A stretch of DNA of 64,000 bases, from NCBI RefSeq assembly GCF_025938155.1, contig NZ_JAPCZG010000007.1:124001-188000 (forward strand), given 5' to 3'. Shown piece after piece: positions 59,557-64,000 of this stretch. A model generated the notes under the pieces. That model had not been told where the DNA came from, did not search any database, and saw nothing but the letters and a program-made list of their open reading frames with translations. Numbering within the stretch: position 1 is the first letter of the stretch; the number at the start of each line of letters is the position of its first letter. Both the position numbers and the translations under genes were made by a program. Source of the stretch: Novosphingobium sp. KCTC 2891 (GTDB taxonomy: Bacteria; Pseudomonadota; Alphaproteobacteria; Sphingomonadales; Sphingomonadaceae).

Positions 59557-60828
59557 TTGGCCGTCCTGCGCCTTCCGAATCGACTGAAGCTGAATCGCAA
59601 GGCCCTGCTCGCCCTTGGCGGCACGCTGGCGCTCGGGCTGGCTGGAGCGGCGCTTTACGCGCAGATCGAGGGGGATCGCGGCATTCCGCCGATCGCCAGC
59701 AACGGCGATTTCGAGGTGTCGGGGATCGAGGTGAATGCCTCGGGCGAAAACGCCGAAGCGGCCCGCGCGGCCGGGTGGAAGGACGCCCAGCGCAAGGCCT
59801 GGGAAAAGCTCTGGGCGTCGAATGGCCTTGGCGGCGGCACCGCCCCGGCGCTCGATGCCGCAACGCTCGATGGCATGGTGTCGGCCATCGTGGTCGAAAA
59901 CGAACAGGTCGGCCCGCACCGCTACATCGCCACGCTGGGCGTGATCTTCGACCGCGCGCGCACCAGCGGCTACTTGGGAATGCAGGGCCAGATCGTGCAT
60001 TCCGCGCCGCTGCTGATCATTCCAGTGCTCTATCAGGGCGGCGTCGCCTCGGTCTATGAAACACGCACGCCCTGGCAAAAGGCCTGGGCCGAATTCCGAA
60101 CCGGCGAATCGGTGATCGATTATGTCCGGCCCAACGGATCGGGTGCCGATTCGCTGCTGCTCACCGAAGGCCAGCTTTCGCGCCGCAGCCGCAACTGGTG
60201 GCGCCTGATTCTCGACGAATTCGGTGCGGCCGATGTCATCATGCCGATTGCGCGGCTGGAACGGCAATGGCCGGGCGGCCCGGTGCGCGGCAGCTTCACC
60301 GCGCGCTTTGGCCCGGACAACCGCTTCCTCGGCTCGTTCGAGATGACCGCCCAGAGCGAGGACAAGCTCCCCGGGATGCTCGCGCAGGCGGTCAAGCGGC
60401 TCGACGGACTTTACGGACAGGCGCTCGCTGCCGGCCGGCTGACGCCCGATGCCACGCTCAACATGCAGCCCGTAATCGATCCCAAGCTGATCGAGGAAGC
60501 GCTGGCGAAGATGGGGCCGGCCGCCGCCGCGCCTGCTGCCGGCGCTGCCCCCGCGGGCGCGCCCGCCGCCGCCGCCACCGCCGCGGCGCCGGTCACCAGC
60601 GTGACCATCCAGTTTTCCACGCCCGATGCGGCGGCGGTCGATGCCGGCCTGTCCGGCGTGCGCGCCGTGGCCGGGGTGCAGGGCGCCGCGACCAGTTCCA
60701 TCGCCATCGGCGGCACCTCGGTCATGCGGGTGACCTACGCCGGCGATCTCGACGCGCTTGCCGCGGCCCTGCGTGCGCAGGGCTGGAAGGTCACGCAAGG
60801 GGCCGGGGCGCTCAGCATCCGCAAGTAG
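59557..60828 (+). CDS. DUF2066-like envelope protein
   Basis: 423 residues with an N-terminal hydrophobic helix (about 15-35; [16 protein letters not shown]) and a long periplasmic part containing A-W-E-K-L-W-A-S and [12 protein letters not shown], as in DUF2066 proteins. The C-terminal 75 residues after an Ala/Pro linker resemble a small ferredoxin-like domain. Function is unknown. TTG 59557 is supported by a GCGGAG five bases upstream. DUF2066 genes sit beside purM and hda in many proteobacteria, matching the layout here. Confidence 0.8.
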   Translation: MAVLRLPNRLKLNRKALLALGGTLALGLAGAALYAQIEGDRGIPPIASNGDFEVSGIEVNASGENAEAARAAGWKDAQRKAWEKLWASNGLGGGTAPALDAATLDGMVSAIVVENEQVGPHRYIATLGVIFDRARTSGYLGMQGQIVHSAPLLIIPVLYQGGVASVYETRTPWQKAWAEFRTGESVIDYVRPNGSGADSLLLTEGQLSRRSRNWWRLILDEFGAADVIMPIARLERQWPGGPVRGSFTARFGPDNRFLGSFEMTAQSEDKLPGMLAQAVKRLDGLYGQALAAGRLTPDATLNMQPVIDPKLIEEALAKMGPAAAAPAAGAAPAGAPAAAATAAAPVTSVTIQFSTPDAAAVDAGLSGVRAVAGVQGAATSSIAIGGTSVMRVTYAGDLDALAAALRAQGWKVTQGAGALSIRK

Positions 60829-60864
60829 GCGGATCCTGGTCCGTTCCCACGCCTTGTTCCGGCC

Positions 60865-61491
60865 ATGACGCAGTTCGCGCTTCCCCTCGTCACCGCGACG
60901 AGCGCCGAGACGATCGTTTCGGGGCCGTCGCTGGGACCGGTGCTGGCCGCGCTGGCCGCGTCCGAGGACTGGCCTTTCCGCACCGCGATTCTCGCCGGGC
61001 CGTCGCGTTCGGGCAAGAGCCTGCTGGCGCGCTGGTTCGCGCAGGGCACGGGCGGCGATGCGATCGACGATGCCGACCGCCTGCCCGAGGACGTGCTGTT
61101 TCACCGTTGGAACCGCGCCCAGGCAGAAGGCCGCCCCCTGCTGCTGGTCAGCAGCAGGTTGCCGGGGGCGTGGCACATCGCGCTGCCCGATCTCGCCTCG
61201 CGGCTCGGCGCGGCCCTGCTGATAGAGATTGCCGCGCCCGACGACGAACTGCTGCGCGCGCTGATCGAGGATCATGCTGCCCGGCGCGGCCTGGTGTTGG
61301 GGGAGGGCGTGCTCGCATGGCTCCTGCCCCGGATCGAGCGCAGCCATGCCGCGGCGGAAGCGCTGGTCGAAACAATCGACCGCCTATCCCTTGAGCGCAA
61401 GGCGCCCGTCACCATATCGCTCGCACGCGACGCCCTGGCGGAGCGCGTTCATGGCCATGCCGATGGCCAGTGGCAGCCCCGATTGCTCTGA
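60865..61491 (+). CDS. hdaA: HdaA-like DnaA-related AAA+ protein
   Basis: 208-residue DnaA-related protein lacking the DNA-binding domain IV, as in Hda/HdaA, which promotes hydrolysis of DnaA-bound ATP with the beta clamp after replication starts. The N-terminal Q-F-A-L-P-L fits the clamp-binding motif (Q-x-x-L/F-P-L). Walker A is G-P-S-R-S-G-K-S. Walker B is I-D-D-A-D. It follows the DUF2066-like gene after 36 bases. Confidence 0.9.
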   Translation: MTQFALPLVTATSAETIVSGPSLGPVLAALAASEDWPFRTAILAGPSRSGKSLLARWFAQGTGGDAIDDADRLPEDVLFHRWNRAQAEGRPLLLVSSRLPGAWHIALPDLASRLGAALLIEIAAPDDELLRALIEDHAARRGLVLGEGVLAWLLPRIERSHAAAEALVETIDRLSLERKAPVTISLARDALAERVHGHADGQWQPRLL

Positions 61492-61572
61492 TCGGGTGCT
61501 TTGGGGGCCTGGTTCAGGGCGGTTTGCGGCGCGCTTGCGTCCAACGATGAAAAGAGGGAGGATCACGGGGCC

Positions 61573-62289
61573 ATGTTCAACAGCCTTGTCGCCTATCTGG
61601 ACTCGATCCGTGCCCGCGATCCGGCACCGCGCTCGCGCTGGGAAATCCTGCTCTATCCGGGATTGTGGGCCGTGGGCCTGCACCGCGTTGCGCACTGGCT
61701 GTTCGAGGCGGAGCTTTATTTCCTTGCGCGCCTCGTCAATCACTTCTCGCGCTTCCTGACCGCGATCGACATTCACCCGGGCGCGAAGATCGGGCGCAAC
61801 CTGTTCATCGACCACGGTTTCACCGTGATCGGCGAGACTGCGGAGATCGGCGACAACGTCACGATCTACCAGTGTGTCACGCTGGGCGGCACCAACCCGG
61901 CCAACGGCATCCCCGGCAAGCGGCACCCCACCTTGTGCGACAACGTGATTCTCGGCTCCGGCGCCCAAGTGCTCGGTCCGATCACGGTCGGCGCGCGCGC
62001 GCGTGTCGGCGCCAATGCAGTGGTCACCGACGACGTGCCCGAAGGCGCGACGATGATCGGGCTGAAGGCGCGTTCCACGCTGGTGCCGGTCGAAACCTGG
62101 CTCAAGGACTTCATCCCCTATGGCACGCCGTGCAAGGAGCCGTGCGAACCCGACGGCGGCTCCCGCGTGGATGAACTGGAATCCGAAGTCGCCGCGCTCA
62201 AGGCGCAGGTCGCGGCGCTGCTCGCGCGGGAAAACGGCACCACGCCCGAGCCTGAGCCGACGGCATCGCGGCGGAGGACGCGCAGCTGA
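61573..62289 (+). CDS. cysE: Serine O-acetyltransferase
   Basis: 238-residue acetyltransferase that makes O-acetylserine, the first step of cysteine synthesis. The left-handed beta-helix hexapeptides are visible (I-G-R-N-L-F-I-D-H-G, I-G-E-T-A-E-I-G-D-N-V-T-I-Y), as are the catalytic D-H-G and the Y-Q-C-V-T-L-G-G-T segment. The C-terminus extends as a coiled coil (E-L-E-S-E-V-A-A-L-K-A-Q-V-A-A-L) with a basic tail. ATG 61573 with GGGAGGAT upstream is preferred to a start at 61501. Confidence 0.96.
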   Translation: MFNSLVAYLDSIRARDPAPRSRWEILLYPGLWAVGLHRVAHWLFEAELYFLARLVNHFSRFLTAIDIHPGAKIGRNLFIDHGFTVIGETAEIGDNVTIYQCVTLGGTNPANGIPGKRHPTLCDNVILGSGAQVLGPITVGARARVGANAVVTDDVPEGATMIGLKARSTLVPVETWLKDFIPYGTPCKEPCEPDGGSRVDELESEVAALKAQVAALLARENGTTPEPEPTASRRRTRS

Positions 62290-62318
62290 GCGCGCCCGGT
62301 TCCGATCCTGCGGGTTTC

Positions 62319-62663
62319 GTGGCCGGAAATGTCGTTCCGCTGCACCCCGCCCGCATCCAGCCGCAGGTCGGTTTCGACCGCGCCGAACTGATGCGCATTC
62401 TCGATCTCTACGGCCGCATGGTCGCCGCCGGCATCTGGCGCGACTATGCCATGGGCTTCGACCGGGAGGCGGCCAGCTTCTCGGCTTTTCGCCGCACGGC
62501 GGAGCGTCCCACCGCACGGATCGAAAAGCGCCCGTCTTTGCGCGCACGGCAGGGGATGTGGACTCTGTTCGGAGAAGCGGGGCAGGTGCTCAAGCGTGGG
62601 CACGACCTCTCGGGCGTGCTGTCCCCGCTGGAGCGCAAGCTGCTCAAGGTCGTCGAGGACTGA
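62319..62663 (+). CDS. DUF2794 protein
   Basis: 114 residues of the alphaproteobacterial DUF2794 family, shown by V-G-F-D-R-A-E-L-M-R-I-L-D-L-Y-G-R-M-V-A, W-R-D-Y-A-M-G-F, I-E-K-R-P and R-G-H-D-L-S-G-V-L. Function is unknown. The start is uncertain; GTG 62319 is used because the frame is open back toward the cysE stop but no ATG is available. It lies 29 bases after cysE and is followed directly by the small lipoprotein. Confidence 0.88.
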   Translation: MAGNVVPLHPARIQPQVGFDRAELMRILDLYGRMVAAGIWRDYAMGFDREAASFSAFRRTAERPTARIEKRPSLRARQGMWTLFGEAGQVLKRGHDLSGVLSPLERKLLKVVED

Positions 62664-62992
62664 CCATTCGCCCGCATCGCTGCCTGCTCGCGCTATCGCT
62701 GGCGGTGCTGGGCGGCTGCTCGGCGAAACCGCCCGCCGCGCCCCGGCACCCGCGGGAGGAAGGCCAGCCCGTGCTGCGCGTGCTTTACCGCGATGCGGCG
62801 TCCACCATGCTGCTCACTCTGCCGCCCGGTCCGGGCGCCGCGCCGCCGCCGCCGTCGTGCGCGGCGCCGCTGCTCATCGATCCGGCAAGCGGGGCGGCAA
62901 GGCCGCTCACCGCCCAAGAAGTCACTGCGCGGCTCCGGACGATGCAACTGGCCGGCGCCGTCCATGGCACCTGCGCGCCTGTCGGGCGCTGA
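62660..62992 (+). CDS. Small putative lipoprotein with non-standard start
   Basis: About 110 residues with a lipoprotein signal: L-L-A-L-S-L-A-V-L-G-G-C. The mature part is Pro-rich and has no known domain; three more cysteines follow. The frame has strong GC-third codon bias, so it is real. No ATG, GTG or TTG precedes the signal peptide. CTG 62660, overlapping the DUF2794 stop (CTGA), or ATT 62666, six bases after GAGGA, could start it. The start is therefore uncertain. Confidence 0.6.
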   Translation: MTIRPHRCLLALSLAVLGGCSAKPPAAPRHPREEGQPVLRVLYRDAASTMLLTLPPGPGAAPPPPSCAAPLLIDPASGAARPLTAQEVTARLRTMQLAGAVHGTCAPVGR

Positions 62993-63004
62993 GCGCCCCG
63001 CGCC

Positions 63005-63913
63005 TCAGGCCTTCATCGCCTCGGCCAGCGCGGTCAGGATCACGCGGCTCTGGTCGCCGCCCGATTGCGGCACGAAGTCGCCCGAACGATCGGAAATGCG
63101 GTCCCACGCCGCAGCGAAGCCTTCCACGGTCTGCTCCTGCGGCGGCAGTACCACCGCCGGGTTCATCGTGATCCACGAACAATGGAACGCGCCGCCGCCG
63201 CCGCCCACGATCATGTTGGTCGGCGCATCTTCCGAAACCAGGAACAGCGCGGCGGGAACGACCTTGTCGGTGGAGAACGCGGCGAAGGCTTCTTCGGGGA
63301 AGATGTCCTCGGTCAGCCGCGTCGCCGCCACCGGGGCCAGCGTGTTGACCCGAATGTTGTACTTCGCGCCTTCCAGATAGAGCGTCTTGGTCAGCCCGGC
63401 GACGCCCAGCTTGGCCGAGCCATAGTTCGCCTGCCCGAAGTTGCCGAACAGCCCGGTGGACGAAGACGTCATCAGGATGCGGCCATAACCCTGCTCGCGC
63501 ATGGTGTCCCACACCGCCTTGGTGGCGAAGGCCGATCCGGTCAGGTGCACCTTGACCAGCAGCTCGAAATCCGCCGGCTCCATCTTGGTGAAGCTCTTGT
63601 CGCGCAGGATGCCGGCGTTGTTGATCAGGATGTGGACCCCGCCCCACTTCTCGCGGGTCTTGGCGACCATCTCGACCATCTGCTCGTATTCGGTGACCGA
63701 CCCGCCATTGGCCATGGCCTCGCCCCCGGCGGCGGTGATTTCCTCCACCACCTTGAGCGCGGCGTCGGAGTGTCCGGTGCCGTCGCGCGAGCCGCCCAGA
63801 TCGTTGACCACCACCTTCGCGCCGCGCCGGGCGAGTTCGAGCGCATAGTCGCGGCCGAGGCCGCCACCGGCGCCGGTCACGATGGCGACGCGGCCCGCGA
63901 AGGATATGGTCAT
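63005..63913 (-). CDS. SDR dehydrogenase, multifunctional-enzyme-like
   Basis: 302-residue SDR with T-G-A-G-G-G-L-G, I-L-I-N-N-A-G-I-L-R-D-K-S-F and the active-site Y-G-S-A-K. The I-L-R-D-K-S-F-T-K-M-E segment is typical of the 3-hydroxyacyl-CoA dehydrogenase domain of peroxisomal multifunctional enzyme 2 and of related bacterial stand-alone SDRs. A C-terminal extension of about 50 residues follows the usual fold. It probably acts on a beta-hydroxyacyl-CoA or a steroid-like substrate. It is convergent with the lipoprotein gene, 12 bases away. Confidence 0.88.
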   Translation of the reverse strand: MTISFAGRVAIVTGAGGGLGRDYALELARRGAKVVVNDLGGSRDGTGHSDAALKVVEEITAAGGEAMANGGSVTEYEQMVEMVAKTREKWGGVHILINNAGILRDKSFTKMEPADFELLVKVHLTGSAFATKAVWDTMREQGYGRILMTSSSTGLFGNFGQANYGSAKLGVAGLTKTLYLEGAKYNIRVNTLAPVAATRLTEDIFPEEAFAAFSTDKVVPAALFLVSEDAPTNMIVGGGGGAFHCSWITMNPAVVLPPQEQTVEGFAAAWDRISDRSGDFVPQSGGDQSRVILTALAEAMKA

Positions 63914-63954
63914 GTCGTTTCTCCGTGCCCGTCCGGCGCCGTCAGGCGGGGTCA

Positions 63955-63984
63955 GGTGCCTTTAGGTGCCTTTAGGTGTCGTTC
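63955..63984. repeat. Tandem decamer near the right edge
   Basis: Three head-to-tail copies of a 10-base unit: AGGTGCCTTT at 63955-63964 and 63965-63974, then a degenerate copy AGGTGTCGTT at 63975-63984. It lies between the SDR and a stop codon (TCA on plus, 63984-63986) that may close another minus-strand gene running past the right edge; its last codons read V-E-R-I-A. That gene is too short here to name. Confidence 0.6.
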
Positions 63985-64000
63985 AGGCGATGCGCTCGAC

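Overview
The window is GC-rich, densely packed chromosomal DNA from an alphaproteobacterium, most likely a sphingomonad of the Novosphingobium/Sphingobium kind. The basis is the two-piece (permuted) tmRNA gene, a COQ9-type protein, an ATP12 chaperone, GatCAB, DUF2794, the Mla cassette without mlaC, and a copy of the short palindromic intergenic repeat common in sphingomonads. No phage, transposase, CRISPR array, tRNA or rRNA gene was seen. About 62 protein genes are supported; no gene-free stretch over 300 bases exists except the one filled by tmRNA.

Layout. 1-2.6 kb: YgjP-like metallopeptidase (partial), UPF0260 protein and a SCO copper chaperone on the minus strand, then ankyrin-repeat and COQ9 genes on plus. 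2.7-4.8 kb: feoAB iron uptake behind a candidate Fur box. 4.9-9.1 kb: ssb, convergent queE-valS. 9.2-12.8 kb: mlaE-mlaF-mlaD-lipoprotein, a lipid transport operon for outer-membrane asymmetry. 12.9-17.1 kb: a tightly overlapping minus-strand operon running crcB, rluA-type pseudouridine synthase, PaiB-like protein, HAD phosphatase, small membrane protein, ATP12 chaperone, then a separate small basic protein. 17.3-25.8 kb: rpsU, FKBP isomerase, gatC-gatA, then a cassette of three tandem FkbM methyltransferase paralogues plus an acyltransferase, then gatB. 25.9-31.6 kb: M16 peptidase lipoprotein divergent from clpB, which has a heat-shock promoter. 31.6-36.2 kb: dienelactone hydrolase, an SDR and a PQQ-dependent quinohemoprotein alcohol dehydrogenase, small phosphatase-like protein. 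36.2-41.1 kb: minus-strand VOC protein, purU, SDR, NUDIX, and a TPM-TPM-lemA operon. 41.3-42.3 kb: mscL and tmRNA. 42.3-47.3 kb: small membrane protein, astA and an M20 hydrolase divergent from malate synthase G. 47.3-53.2 kb: lptD-surA-pdxA-rsmA, the classical outer-membrane biogenesis operon. 53.3-56.2 kb: pepA, DUF2256, holC, ndk and a small protein. 56.2-59.4 kb: purM-purN (purN fused to a YjbR domain) and an MFS transporter. 59.6-63.0 kb: DUF2066-like protein, hdaA, cysE, DUF2794 and a small lipoprotein. 63.0-63.9 kb: an SDR.

Most of the window is core metabolism and envelope maintenance. The parts that look accessory or unusual are the FkbM/acyltransferase cassette between gatA and gatB (probably decorating a surface glycan or lipid), the lipoprotein-type PQQ dehydrogenase with an Asp-X-Asp lanthanide-type signature, and the PurN-YjbR fusion.
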